DNA of 64,000 nucleotides, from assembly GCA_029721435.1 (NCBI GenBank), contig CM056578.1:15822411-15886410 (forward strand), written 5' to 3'. The notes under the pieces were generated by a model. That model was not told the origin of the DNA. It was given only the letters and a program-made list of their open reading frames with translations, and did not search any database. Shown here piece by piece: positions 20,784-31,616 of this stretch; within the stretch, counting starts at the first letter, position 1, and the number at the start of each line of letters is the position of its first letter. The position numbers were made by a program, and so were the translations under genes. The DNA is from Gymnothorax reevesii (Eukaryota; Chordata; Actinopteri; Anguilliformes; Muraenidae).

Positions 20784-23700
20784 TAAGGTTACCCAGGTTT
20801 TTTGTATGCCGTCATGTAGGTGAAAGGATGGTTCCTCAGTGTGTGACATCAACTGTCAAACATGGAGGAGGAAGCGTGATGGTCTGGGGCTGTTTTGCTG
20901 GATCCAGGGTTAGTGACTCGTACAGAGCATAGACTGTATAAAAGGATGGACGAAGCTACCGTGACGTCACCCATTGGTTTCAGCATACCATAAAAGAAGC
21001 CTTGATTTTGGCTATTTGTGCCATTTTGAAACCGGATGTGATTTCAATTGGACGAGAGCGTGAATTGAAGATTGGGGGAGGAACGTGGCTCTGGATCTGA
21101 CCATATCGGACGAGGACCAGAGGATGCCCACGCCCCAAAAGAATATTCTGGTTTTATTCTTTACTCTAGTCTATATGGGACCATAATTTACAAAAATGAA
21201 AATCACGATTTATCGAAAGACTTGAAACTTGCTATAGCTACCACAAAATAAAGTGAAAAATCTAATGATTCTGAGAATCTGGAGAAATCCCTACATGTAA
21301 GCAGCCAGACTGAAAACCAACACTAGATGCCCATGACCATCGGTTTCTCAGGCGGCACTGCATTAAAAACCAAAATGATTCTGTAAAGGATATTACCATG
21401 TGGGTTCAGGAATACTTCAGAAAACCATTGTCAGGTAATGCAGTTCATCACTACATCTGCTAGTGCAAGTTAAATCTCTACCATGCAAAGCAAAAGCCAT
21501 ATATCAACAATACCTAGGAACGCCTTCTGTGGGTCTGAGCTTATCTGAGATGGACTGATGCAAAGTGGAAAAGTGTGCTCTGGTCTGATGAGTCCACATT
21601 TCAAATTGTTTTTGGAATTCGTGGACGGCGTGTCCTCCGGGCTAAAGAGGAAAAGGACCATCCAGATAGTTATCAGCGCAAAGTTCAAAAGCCAGCTTCT
21701 GAGATGGTATGGGGATGTGTTGGTGCCCATGACATGGGCAACTTGCACATCTGTGAAGGTACCATTAATGTTGAAAGGAACATAGAGGTTTTTGAGCAAC
21801 ATATGCTGCCATCCAAGCAACGTCTTTGTCAGGGACATCCCTGCTTATTTCAGCAAGACAATGCCAAGGCACATTCTGGATGTGTTACAACAGCGTGGCT
21901 TCATGGTAAAAGATTGCGGATAATAGACTGGCCTGCCTGCAGTCCAGACCTGTCTCCATTGAAAATGTATGGCGCATTATGAAGCGCAAAATACAACAAC
22001 GGAGACCCTGGACTGTTGAGCAACTGAAGTCGTACATCAAGCAAGTTTGGGAAAGAATTTCACCTACAAAGCTTCTACAATTAGTGTCCTCAGTTCCCAA
22101 ATGTTTATTAAGTGTTGTTAAAAGGAAAGGTGATGTAACACAGTGGTAAACATGCCCCTGTTCCAGCTTTTTGGGAACATGTTACAGGCATCAAATTCAA
22201 AATGAGTATTTCCACACAAAAAAAAAAAAAAAGTTTCACTTTGAACTTTAAATATTTTGTCTTTGTAGTGCACTCAATTTGTTACAGGTTGAAAAGGATT
22301 TTCATATCATTGTATTCTGCTTTTATTCACATTTTACACAATGTCCCAACTTCATTGGAATTAGTTTGTAGAATTCCATCGTATTTCAGTTTCATGATTT
22401 TTTTTTTTTTTTTTTTTACAGAAAAACTGTTGCAAACATAAAATCTTCATGAAAATTAAGCATTAAAATTGTACAAAAAAAAAAAAATACTGAGAATTGA
22501 AAAATGGCTGGGGGTTAAAACTATTCATTTCCGGGATCCTAAACTCCTTGATCACAAGTATTCTTCATATCAGCATTAAAATCTAAATCATCTACTCTTT
22601 CAGGATCAAATAAGACAGCTCCCCAGGTGGCTCCCCGAACTCTCACATCCTGCAAAATTGTGCACTGTCAAATCATATATTTAACACACATCAACTTTTT
22701 GCGCATGAAATTCATTGTGAATTAATGACTTTCTGGTTGAATTTACCATGAGATTATCAATATAGGAGCAATTGGACATCAAGGGTCACCAAAACATGCC
22801 TTTTCTCCATGATGATAGTTTATAATTTTGTCCATTTTTCCCATAAGCCAACACCCATACTCATTAGATGAACTGCTTATTTAACAGTCAGAACATTCAA
22901 TTTGCTATCCTACATTGAACAGGATAGGGCAGCAATTCTGGCAGGGGGTTCACCGAAGTGCCTGAGCTGTTCGCATTTTCAATGAGTCAAAACCTCGGCA
23001 TTGAATTTTGTTCAATACGGTATAAATTCTAAAACAAAAAGACACATTGAGCAAAATGCCACCACATGCAGTATTATTAGCAAAGATTAACGGCTACTCT
23101 TATTAACCAATGTGCCAAACAAGCCCTGTGATAATCATGGTAAACCAAGAATAAACATAACGCGTTGCTGAATACCCCTCGACCCGGACACGATTTCCTG
23201 CCTCAACGTCACAGCGTTAAGGTCAAAGGTCAAATCCAGCAAAAAGCATGACATTGCACATCTATGTGTCACAGTGAGTTACCATACCAAATTTGGTGAT
23301 GCTGCGATAATTAGTTGCCGGCTATTGACCCGGACAAGATTTCCGGGGTCATTTTCACAGAGGTAAGGTCAAAGGACAAATCCAGCAAAAAAAACCTGAT
23401 GTTGCACAATTAGGGTCATAGTGAGTTACCATACCAAATTCGGTGAATCTGCGAGAATTAGTAGCCGAGTACTGACCCGGACAAGATTTCCAGGGTCAAG
23501 GTCACAGAGCTAAGGTTAAGGTCAAATCCAGCAAAAAACCTGGCATTGCACATCTATGGGTCATAGTGAGTTACCATGCCAAATCTGTTGAAGCTGCGAG
23601 AATTAGTTGCCAAGTACTGACCCAGACAATATTTCGAAGGTCAAGGTCACAGCGTTAAGGTCAAAGGTCAAATCCAGCAAAAAAGGTGGCGTTGCATATC

Positions 23701-26700
23701 TGTGTCCCAGCGAATTACCATACCAAATTTGGTGAAGCTGCGATCAGTAGTTGCTGAGTACTGACCCATATAAGATTTCCTGCCTTATGGTCACAGCGCA
23801 AAGGTCAAGGGTGAAATCCAGCAAAAAGCATGACATTGCACATCTGTGTGTGACAGTGAGTTACCATACCAAATTTGGTGACGCTGCGATAATTAGTTGC
23901 CGACAACTGACCCGGAAAAGATTTCCAGGCTCAAGGTCACAGAGCTAAGGTCAAAGGTCAAACCCAGCAAAAAACCTGGCATTGCACATCTATGGGTCAT
24001 AGTGAGTTACCATACCAAATCTGGTGAAGCTGCGAGAATTAGTTGCCGAGTACTGACCCAGACAATATTTCCAAGTTCAAGGTCACAGTGTTAAGGTGTA
24101 AAGTCAAATCCAGCAAAAAAACCTGACATTGCACATCTATGGGTCACAGTGAGCTACCATACCAAATTTTGTGAAGCTGAAATCATTAGTTGCGGAGTAC
24201 TGGCCCGGACAAAGTGTTGGACAGACGACGGACGACAGAACAAAAAACAGCTAGCCATAAGATAAATAAATAAATAATACACACACAATTTAACTCACTC
24301 ATTCATTGAAGAAAAACCTTTCCTCATTGAATCCCTCCTCCGGAGTCACAGATCTACCCAGTAGAGGGAACCCTCCAGTTGTTCCATTCAGAATGAGAGC
24401 ACATAGTAGGATATAAGGGTGCGCTGAATTCATCAATGGAGGAATTCACGTGTGAATCTACGATAGGGAATTGCGCATTTTCAATATGCGATGACTGTAA
24501 TTGATAGTAGAGTGACATAGTGTCAATACCATGCTGAATTTTTGCTTCAGAAAACTGACTTTTCTTCACTACTTTATTGGGATACCATTGGCTCACCTTC
24601 ACTGGCATGGTTGCTACAAAGGACCACAATTTTTTTTCTGTCGCAAGGGATAATTTTTTTGAACTGCTGGATAGGTAATATGGGCAAATATATTGAGCAG
24701 TTTGCATATCAGGCTTAGCTGAGGAGTTTAATTCATGGAACTCCTGGGAAACAGGGATGGGACTGAACTCGTCTATACCGTGTTCAAGCTGGGCTTGCTG
24801 GTGAATATTCAATAACTGATCCGGGTGTGCCATCTAGTGATAGAATAGTGTAACTGCATGCATCAATTGAGCTGCTCCATATCTGTTGGCATCTACATCT
24901 GCACAGAGGGGTTAAGAAAGAAATTGAAACAAACAGAAGCACCATAGCTTGTGCTGATAGTGATTAATCCTGTTACCCCAAGCTGTTGAAAATTCTCCAA
25001 CATCAAACACATGGCGTATCAATTTATGCTAGCCATTGAGGTTTACTACAAGCAGCACAAGTGGACACGCCTCTTGGGACCGTTTCCATGCTAATATCTT
25101 TAATATCTTGAACGATCTTCAATATGCATTTTTACATTGTGCCTTTCCACGTGTAAGCATAAAATTATTTGGACATACATGCTGGCTTTGCAGGAAAATG
25201 TAACTTGGACATTGGATGATAATGGCATGCAGCATGCTACCTTTGAAGCAACGTAGCTAGCTCGTTATGTGTGCGTATGTTATAAAAAAGCAAACAAATA
25301 GTAAAGTTGCTACTAGACTACTTCATATTTTAGTATTAAGATAAAAGCAAATACGCTGCAGTCCTTTTGCGCAGTGTTAGCATTTTCTGACAAGGGAGCA
25401 AAATTTGTCTGAATATGGACCCGCACGAGGCGTCAAATCTGTGCTGGCCCGCATTGGGAAAACCATCATAATGCCGCCAAGTGTGAAGCAGCGCATTATT
25501 TCTGGATGGGTCAATTATAGAGTAAGATCTTTGATCAGATTCAATCTTGGACATCCCACCATCATAATTTCATATTGTATATGCAGACTGGGTGTAGCTG
25601 CTCAAAATGCTAGTATTGTCAGACCCAGTGTCAATAATCTGCATTGTAAACATTAGTTACACAACGTGACCATTTCCCCCTCTCCTTTGTAAATGAATTA
25701 GGAAACCTTTGTCATAGTCATAGGTGCAGTTACTACATGCATCACGCATACACATTAAATAAATTTTTTACAGATAATTAACCCTGGCCACAAAGTGGAT
25801 GATGATATAGAAATGTGAATTGTCCGCTTCTTTTCCGGGCCAGAACTCTTAAACCGTTCAATAGTTCACAACAAAATTTTATATGTGGCTGTATCTTATT
25901 GTGTAGATGTGCCTTGTCGTACGAACGAAATGTAATATACGGCTGAAGCTTATTGAGTGCATGTGCCTTTTTATACTTCCGTCAATCTGTCCATGCCTCC
26001 ACCACGCTTTGTTTCCAGCCTAGATAACAAGTATCCTGTGACAATGAATGTGAGCATTCCATGCTTGTTCCTAGAAGAGTAGTTATGTAATAGTACTTTT
26101 AATTTTAACTCTTTAAATTTTCTATTTGTACTTATTTTTGCTCATAAAATTATATCTTTTGTATCAACCTGTTATTTATCTTATACAAAACCCAAAACCA
26201 GTGAAGTTGGCACGTTATGTAAATCGTAGATAAAAACAGAATACAATGATTTCCAAATCCTTTTCAACTTGTATTCAATTGAATACACTGCAAAGACAAG
26301 ATGTTTAATGTTCAAACTGAGAAACTTTTTTTTTTTTTGAGAATAATCATTAACTTAGAATTTAAAGGCAACAACACATTGCAAAAAAAGTTGGCACAGG
26401 GGCCTTTTTACAACTGTGTTACATCGCCTTTCCTTTTAACGACACTCAGTAAACGTGTCGAGGAGACCAATTTTTGAAGCTTTTCAGGTGGAACTCTTTT
26501 CCATTCTTGATGTACAGCTTAAGTTGTTCAACAGTCCGGGGTCTCCGTTGTCGTATTTTACGCTTCATAATGCGCCACACATTTTCAATGGGAGACAGGT
26601 CTAGACTGCAGGCAGGCTAGTCTAGTACCCGCACTCTTTTACTACGGAGCCATGCTGTTGTAACACGTGCAGAATGTGGCTTGGCATTGTCATGCTGAAA

Positions 26701-28403
26701 TAAGCAGGGGCGTCCATGAAAAAGACGTTGCTTGGATGGCAACATATGTTGCTCCAAAACCTGTATGTACCTTTCAGCATTAATGGTGCCTTCACATATG
26801 TGTAAGTTGCCCATGCCTTGGGCACTAATACACCCCCATACCATCACAGATGCTGGCTTTTGAACTTTGCGCCTATAACAGTCCGGATGGTTCTTTTCCT
26901 CTTTGGTCCGGAGGACACAACGTCTACAGTTTCCAAAAACAATTTGAAATGTGGACTCGTCAGACCACAGAACACTTTTTCACTTTGCATCAGTCCATCT
27001 TAGATGAGCTTGGGCCCAGCGAAGCCGGCGGCGTTTCTGGGTGCTGTTGATAAATGGCTTTCGCTTTGCATTGTAGAGTTTTAACTTGCACTTGCAGATG
27101 TAGCTACGAACTGTAGTTACTGACAGTGGTTTTCTGAAGTGTTCCTGAGCCCATTTGGTGATGTCCTTTACACACTGATGTCGGTTTTTGATGCAGTACC
27201 GCCTGAGGGATCGAAGGTCACGGGCATTCAGTGTTGGTTTTCGGCCTTGTCGCTTACGTGCAGTGATTTCTCCAGATTCTCTGAACCTTTTGACGATATT
27301 ACGGACCGTAGATGATGAAATGCCTAAATTTCTTGCAGTAGCTCGTTGAGAAAATGTTGTTTTTAAACTGTTCGACAATCCGCTCACGCATTTGCTCACT
27401 AACTGGTGACCCTGCCCCATCCTTGTTTGTGAATGACTGAGCATTTCAGGGAAGCTGCTTTTATACCCAATCATGGCACCCACCTGTTCCCAATTAGCCC
27501 GTTCACCTGTTGGATGTTCCAAATAAGTGTTTGATGAGCATTCCTCAACTCTGTCTTTTTTGCCACTTGTGCCAGCTTTTTTGAAACATGTTGCAGGCAT
27601 CAAATTCCAAATGAGCTAATATTTGCAAAAAATTACAAAGTTGACCTGTTCGAACATTAAGTAACTTGTCTGCAGTGTATTCAATTGAATATAGGTTGAA
27701 AAGGATTAGCAGATCATTGTATTCTGTTTTTATTTACGATTTACACAACGTGCTAACTTCACTGGTTTTGGGTTTTGTAGATTGCTTAGCTCAGTTTTTA
27801 GTAAGACCATACAAGAAAACAACCACAGGAAAATCATACATCAACGCCATAAGGAATTTTTCTGGTCCATTTGTGTGGCCATTAATTGCACCACCTTTTG
27901 AAGTTTAGTTACCTGTTTTCTGACCAATCGAGAAGAAACTTTGCAAGTTCAAAAAAGGCCTCAGGGCAGTGGTACTGTGCGATTCCGGAACGTTCTGTCT
28001 CTTCGCATTTATGGAACTAATGCTCTCTCTCTCTCTCTCCTGTTTCTGGAACATTCTTTGTACTCTCTCTGTCTCCACAAGGCCTCACCTGGAGTTGGTG
28101 AACATCCTCCTGACCTGCGGGGAGCAGGTGAAGGTGGCGCTGACTTGGAGCGTGCGGCAGCAGTGTGAACAGAACTGGGGAGCCCTGTGCGAGAGCCTCC
28201 GCCTCTGCACACCACCTGGCACCCCCGGTGTCGCAACCGCCCCCCCACCTGAACCCCAAAACGACGCTGCTCAGGCATCTCCCAACGGGGCAATGCGAGT
28301 TTACGGGTCCTCCGAATCTCCAAAGGATCCCACCCAGAGTGTTCAGGAGTCCAGCCTGTCCTCTGAGCCTGTAGAACCAGAAAAATCTGAAAGCAGGAGG
28401 TGA
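16088..28403 (+). CDS. stc2: Stanniocalcin-2 (whole gene, four coding exons)
   Basis: Coding segments 16088-16229, 18759-18901, 19610-19821 and 28082-28403 join in phase into 819 nt (272 residues plus stop). STC2 is a secreted disulfide-linked glycoprotein that blocks the metalloprotease PAPP-A and so restrains IGF release. Residues 1-20 form a hydrophobic signal peptide. KGRLSLQNT (39-47) and the [18 protein letters not shown] block (58-75) are diagnostic of STC2. N70 is an N-glycosylation sequon (NNS). C117, in RHRFSC, aligns with human Cys120, the residue that bonds covalently to PAPP-A. Cysteines 178, 194, 202 and 208 are kept. After about residue 210 the tail is Pro/Ser/Glu-rich and unrelated to the mammalian His-rich tail. 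Every junction is GT-AG. Which teleost paralogue (a or b) this is cannot be told here. Confidence 0.97.
16230..18758 (+). other. stc2: stc2 intron 1
   Basis: AT-rich intron with short shadow ORFs. No transposon ends or RNA gene recognised. Confidence 0.85.
18759..18901 (+). CDS. stc2: stc2 coding exon 2
   Basis: Encodes [16 protein letters not shown]... through GKFDSQ (residues 48-95). Acceptor AATGCCAG, donor CAG then GTACCT. Almost identical to human STC2 over this exon. Confidence 0.97.
19473..19515 (+). repeat. (GT)n microsatellite just upstream of stc2 exon 3
   Basis: About 21 uninterrupted GT units on the coding strand, embedded in a longer TG/CA-rich stretch (19300-19609) that runs up to the exon 3 acceptor. 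The region between repeat and acceptor lacks a conventional polypyrimidine tract. Confidence 0.97.
19610..19821 (+). CDS. stc2: stc2 coding exon 3
   Basis: Encodes [20 protein letters not shown] through DLFPK (residues 96-165), plus two bases of G166. It contains C117, the counterpart of the human PAPP-A-linking cysteine. Donor GTAAGT. Confidence 0.97.
20742..20779. repeat. Poly(T) tract
   Basis: A 38-base T run next to a truncated Tc1-like fragment. Confidence 0.97.
20805..20935 (+). mobile_element. Short Tc1-like transposase fragment
   Basis: Reads [20 protein letters not shown] then [10 protein letters not shown], the mid-catalytic segment of a Tc1-type transposase from a different family than its neighbour at 21260. 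It is truncated at both ends. Confidence 0.75.
20936..21185. mobile_element. MITE-like element (ATAGACTGTATAAAAGGATGG...)
   Basis: Starts with 'catagactgtataaaaggatggacg', a recurrent fish repeat terminus, and ends near 'tctagtctatatggg', a weakly inverted counterpart. It is non-coding and sits between two Tc1-type fragments in the stc2 intron. Confidence 0.55.
21260..22368 (+). mobile_element. 5'-truncated, degenerate Tc1-like transposon
   Basis: Encodes remnants of a DD34E transposase: SDESTFQ (first Asp), [25 protein letters not shown] (second Asp) and [11 protein letters not shown] one-base deletion just before the third acidic residue (about 21960) shifts the frame, so SPIEN is broken. 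The right end has the terminal repeat ending at TA (22369-22370); the left terminal repeat is absent. Same family as 26186-27777 but in opposite orientation. Confidence 0.88.
23180..24225. repeat. ~146-bp tandem array (about seven units) with AGGTCA motifs
   Basis: Successive GACCCGG-type unit starts fall near 23180, 23326, 23474, 23618, 23761, 23909, 24056 and 24201, giving a period of about 146 bp. Each unit has, in order, CCGGACAAGATTTCC, TCAAGGTCAC, AGGTCAAAGGTCAAATCCAG, CATTGCACATCTATG, GTGAGTTACCATACC and GAATTAGTTGC. The period is not a multiple of three, so the ORFs inside are accidental. Perfect direct repeats AGGTCAAAGGTCA occur at 23220, 23658 and 23948, with degraded versions in the other units. 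The array lies in stc2 intron 3. Confidence 0.93.
24354..24833 (-). CDS. 159-codon hypothetical ORF in stc2 intron 3
   Basis: Among the longer open frames in the window not explained by a known gene or Tc1 element. It starts [15 protein letters not shown] and ends NNWRVPSTG, is rich in Ser/Gln, and repeats an HGID/SSIDEFS-type wording. It shows no signal peptide, membrane helix or family motif I recognise. It lies antisense to stc2 and just right of the AGGTCA array, in repeat-rich intron. It may be part of an unrecognised transposon or a chance ORF; no splice or promoter evidence supports expression. Confidence 0.2.
   Translation of the reverse strand: MAHPDQLLNIHQQAQLEHGIDEFSPIPVSQEFHELNSSAKPDMQTAQYICPYYLSSSSKKLSLATEKKLWSFVATMPVKVSQWYPNKVVKKSQFSEAKIQHGIDTMSLYYQLQSSHIENAQFPIVDSHVNSSIDEFSAPLYPTMCSHSEWNNWRVPSTG
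26186..27777 (-). mobile_element. Complete Tc1-like transposon with TA target duplication
   Basis: A 1592-bp element with inverted ends CAAAACCCAAAACCAGTGAA and the inverse, flanked by TA at 26184-26185 and 27778-27779. The inverted-repeat text extends about 120 bp inward on each side (AAATCCTTTTCAACTTGTAT and inverse). It carries one nearly intact transposase gene (26446-27420) on the minus strand. It lies in the last intron of stc2, antisense to the gene. Confidence 0.95.
26446..27420 (-). pseudogene. Tc1-family DD34E transposase, two nonsense codons
   Basis: A 975-nt reading frame (324 codons) starting [10 protein letters not shown]. The N-terminal half holds the paired-type helix-turn-helix ([20 protein letters not shown]) and the [10 protein letters not shown] linker. 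The catalytic acids are visible: [14 protein letters not shown] and SPIENVW, with 34 residues between the second and third. The frame is open throughout except for two stops, TGA just before the SDEST segment (near 26969) and TAG after RVRVLD (near 26614); both replace what is tryptophan in related copies. It otherwise ends normally at 26446-26448. It is a recently inactivated cut-and-paste transposase. An upstream extension of the frame to 27603 is untranslated element sequence. Confidence 0.93.
28082..28403 (+). CDS. stc2: stc2 coding exon 4 (terminal)
   Basis: Encodes [20 protein letters not shown] through the stop at 28401-28403. The acceptor follows a long CT-rich pyrimidine tract (28022-28079). 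The last ~60 residues ([12 protein letters not shown]..., ...[12 protein letters not shown]) are low-complexity and poorly conserved in the family. The alternative upstream frame start at 27969 is intronic. Confidence 0.96.
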
Positions 28404-31400
28404 AAATTTAATCTGGCCATTGTCCTGGTCCCCTTGAACACAGGACATCAGCCCTACAGACCAAAGGGTAGCAGTTACCAGTCCTATTCCTGGAGATCTA
28501 CTGTCCTGTAGGTTTCCACTTAAACCCAAAAAAGTACAAACCTCAGTCAAAACCTAGAGATAAATTAGGCTTGAAATGAAAACTTACAAGAGGGTAGATG
28601 TCCAGGAGCACTGTGGGCGATCACTACTATCGGGGATCATACTGTGCTCCTCCTGAAAACTTACATTTGGCTTTTATCCAGGTAACTTGTTCACTTTAGT
28701 TATCGTTGCCAAAACATATGCTCTGGCTTAGTGTAACGCCTCAATTTATGCTACAATTCCATGGCTTCCCAAAACTGCAGTCAGTCTTTTACTATTGACT
28801 ATGCCTATATGCTATTTGCTTGTCTTCTCAAAACCATACTCTGTCTTATAGACACCCATCAAGAAAACTGAACAGCCTCTCTAGTGCCAGTGTCACTTAA
28901 TTTTGTCCGCATTTCCCCAATCGTCTCTCCCTCATTACCCAATCAACAAAAAAAATGTCTTAGCATTTATCCCGGAATTACATTCGCTCCCAATGCTCTA
29001 TTTTCATGGACGGCTTTTCCTTTTTCACTTCCAGTTCACCAAAAACAACACTCTTATTTCAACATGCATCTGGCTTATACAGTGACAGACAACAAGAGGA
29101 AGTCTCGCTCTCCAAAACAGCATTTCAGGTCATGCTGATCACTGGTGGTGACCAACCCTGCTCCTGGAGATTTGCCCTCCAGCAGGTCTATTTTTTTCCC
29201 ACTGATTCGGCACACCCATCTATGCCAACCAGCCACTCAACTTAGACCTCAACCGTTGAGTGAGATTTTATGAAGGTTGTTGGGAAGACCTGCAGGACAG
29301 TTGATCTCCTGTAGCACAGTTGACTAACACTGCTGTATGTGATGGATTTTTTTAATACTTTTTTGAAATCATTATTAGCAAGTGACACTATTACTAACTA
29401 AAACATGCCTCCATATTTTCTTTGAAGAAAATTCCTCTATGAATCCATGCTTGAATATTTGGGGTATTCATAGAACTAATGTAGTGCCCCTTCAAAACAT
29501 GCCTGTTCGGAACAAGGTGATAATTTTGGCCTCTAGTGTATTGCTGCTTGCGGAATTCTCGAGAACCGCGCAGCCAAACAACTTTGCAGTCGACTCTGCA
29601 CCTCTTGGATCTTCAGCCATACACCCCGCATATGAAGTTGACAGGATGAGCAATTGGCAAGAAAAATCAAAGGATAGACCTGCATACATAAAGGGGCTCT
29701 TTCTGTATTAGGTAGACGCTAATAGATGCTCTGTACTCTGACCAATTCTTGCTGAAACATAGAACATTTTCTGTAATCAGATATGCAACACAGGTGGATT
29801 TCTCTTTAAGTGAAAGATGTGTTTGCATCGGGACATGTCATACTTAATTACTACACTCAGACTGCTGAACCAAAGCAAACTTCAGGTACGTTTGACTGAT
29901 ACACGTGGGTTACCATTTAAACCGCCATTGCTGAACTGCGGTATAAATCAGAAGGTTAGCCTTCACGCCAGAGTTTTGTTGCAACTACTGGCACTTGCTA
30001 ATAAGCGTAAATTTTTTGAAAAGTTTCTCAGTTCTAGTTCCAGAGGTAACTCCAGGGTCAGAAAATATGAAGTCCTGTCATGTGCTTGTTTCTCCAAATG
30101 AACTGAGGTAGCTTATCTCAGTTTTCACACCATTTCAATATTCTACATATATAAACACGTTGGCAGTTTGGAGTTCACTCTAAGCAGATCACAGGTGTGT
30201 CAAAACAATGTACCTTTTGTTTCAGAAGGCACGCAACCTCTTCAGAATGAGTGCCGTTGAAGACGTGGTGAGTTTCCACTGTAACAGACTGTAATTCCAC
30301 CCACGGTGATTGGTGTTTTGTTTGTAGCCAATAGGACAACAAAGCTCAGCCTACCTCACTTTTGCAGACGCCTGATTGGCTCATATTCAGGAACGAAATC
30401 CAGTCCACTGGTAGCTATATCACCAGTTTATAAAGCTATACATACAAAAATCAGTCCTGGAACTCAGCTGGGACATAGCTAGGCACCGTTTTCACAGATT
30501 CACCTTGTATTACACCCTTAGGTACACACTCCCTCTCTCATTAACTTCTTTCTTCCTCTGTTTGAGTGCTAATGACATGCCCTGTCCCTTAAATTGTCCA
30601 TTTGATCTGAGGGGTAAGCATGGCCTCAATTCTGCCACCCTTCTCTCCTGAAAGCAGCAGTGAGGTTTTGCTTGACATCACTTTTAAAACCATTGCTAAA
30701 ACTTTCATTTGAGTTTAAAGACATTTCCTTCAGTTTAATCATCTGTTGGACAAAAAACTTAAACAACGTAAGGCAATGCAAACCTCCACTGTTCTTTTTA
30801 TACCATTCGCCTCAGTGTGTTAGTGTGCCATCTTTTGCCCTGTCTCGCACACATCAAATTTTCCAACATGTGGAGATGGGGGGGAAAGTGAATCTCTTCA
30901 TGTCAGGTGTTTATTTTGCATTAAAATGTCAGCATATAGGAAAGCAATATACCTGTAATCACATTTTCTTAAGTTTGTGTGTTAAATCTTACTTTTATAT
31001 GTTAGTGTTTCTATATCATAGGCTATTTTATCCATGTAAATATTTGATATCTTTATTTATTTTTTGGTGTCTATAAATCAGACATGCATAAGGCCCCATG
31101 TTACTATGTCTGTCCCTTCTCTCTGCCTGTTCTATTACCTAACAGAAGCGAAGTCAAATATGATTTTGTAAAATTTAAATATTTTATCAGTTATTTTATG
31201 CCTTCTATATATATATATATTTTTTTTTTTTCTTTAAAGGGGTCTTTTTGTTAGCATTTCCATGGATTGTTTTCTTATTTCACTTTGATAGGAATAATGG
31301 CACTTTGGTCATCTGACACATAGATTATGTGCTGCATATGTGCTGCGTGTACATTATTGTGCACCAGAGTGCTATTCACTCATGGCAACAAAGGGTCCAA

Positions 31401-31616
31401 AAAAAAAGAAGGTGGAAATAAAAAATACTAAGATTCCCTGGCCTTGAGATTTTGCTGGCTGCAAATGATGAAATTGCCTTTTTTTTTAACAGGTGCCAAT
31501 TTTGTCCCTGGTCTTTAGTTGTCTACCAATTAAGGCAGGAAACTTTGAAACGGATGCATCAATAATTATTATTCAAACAAATGAATGGCTAAAATTGATA
31601 AATGAATAAATAAATA
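28404..31616 (+). other. stc2: Possible stc2 3' UTR and downstream sequence
   Basis: No ORF of note. Candidate polyadenylation signals AATAAA occur at about 31416 and in the run AATAAATAAATAAA near 31603-31616. Human STC2 has a long 3' UTR, so a ~3-kb UTR is plausible but unproven. MITE-like sequence occupies about 28465-28660 and 29137-29335. Confidence 0.3.
29137..29335. mobile_element. MITE (GACCAACCCTGCTCCTGGAG...)
   Basis: The left end GGTGACCAACCCTGCTCCTG faces the inverse-like GGACAGTTGATCTCCTGTAG...TTGACTAACACTGC on the right. The 'caaccctgctcctggagat' wording is a common dispersed fish hAT-type MITE. A more diverged relative (AGTCCTATTCCTGGAGATCT) is at about 28480-28640. Confidence 0.6.

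Noticed and set aside
23751..24094. 65-codon ORFs with similar sequence (…[10 protein letters not shown]…)
   Set aside because: Produced by the 146-bp tandem repeat, whose period is not a multiple of three; not a protein family.
28009..28550. 104- and 177-codon minus-strand ORFs
   Set aside because: GC-rich shadows of stc2 exon 4.
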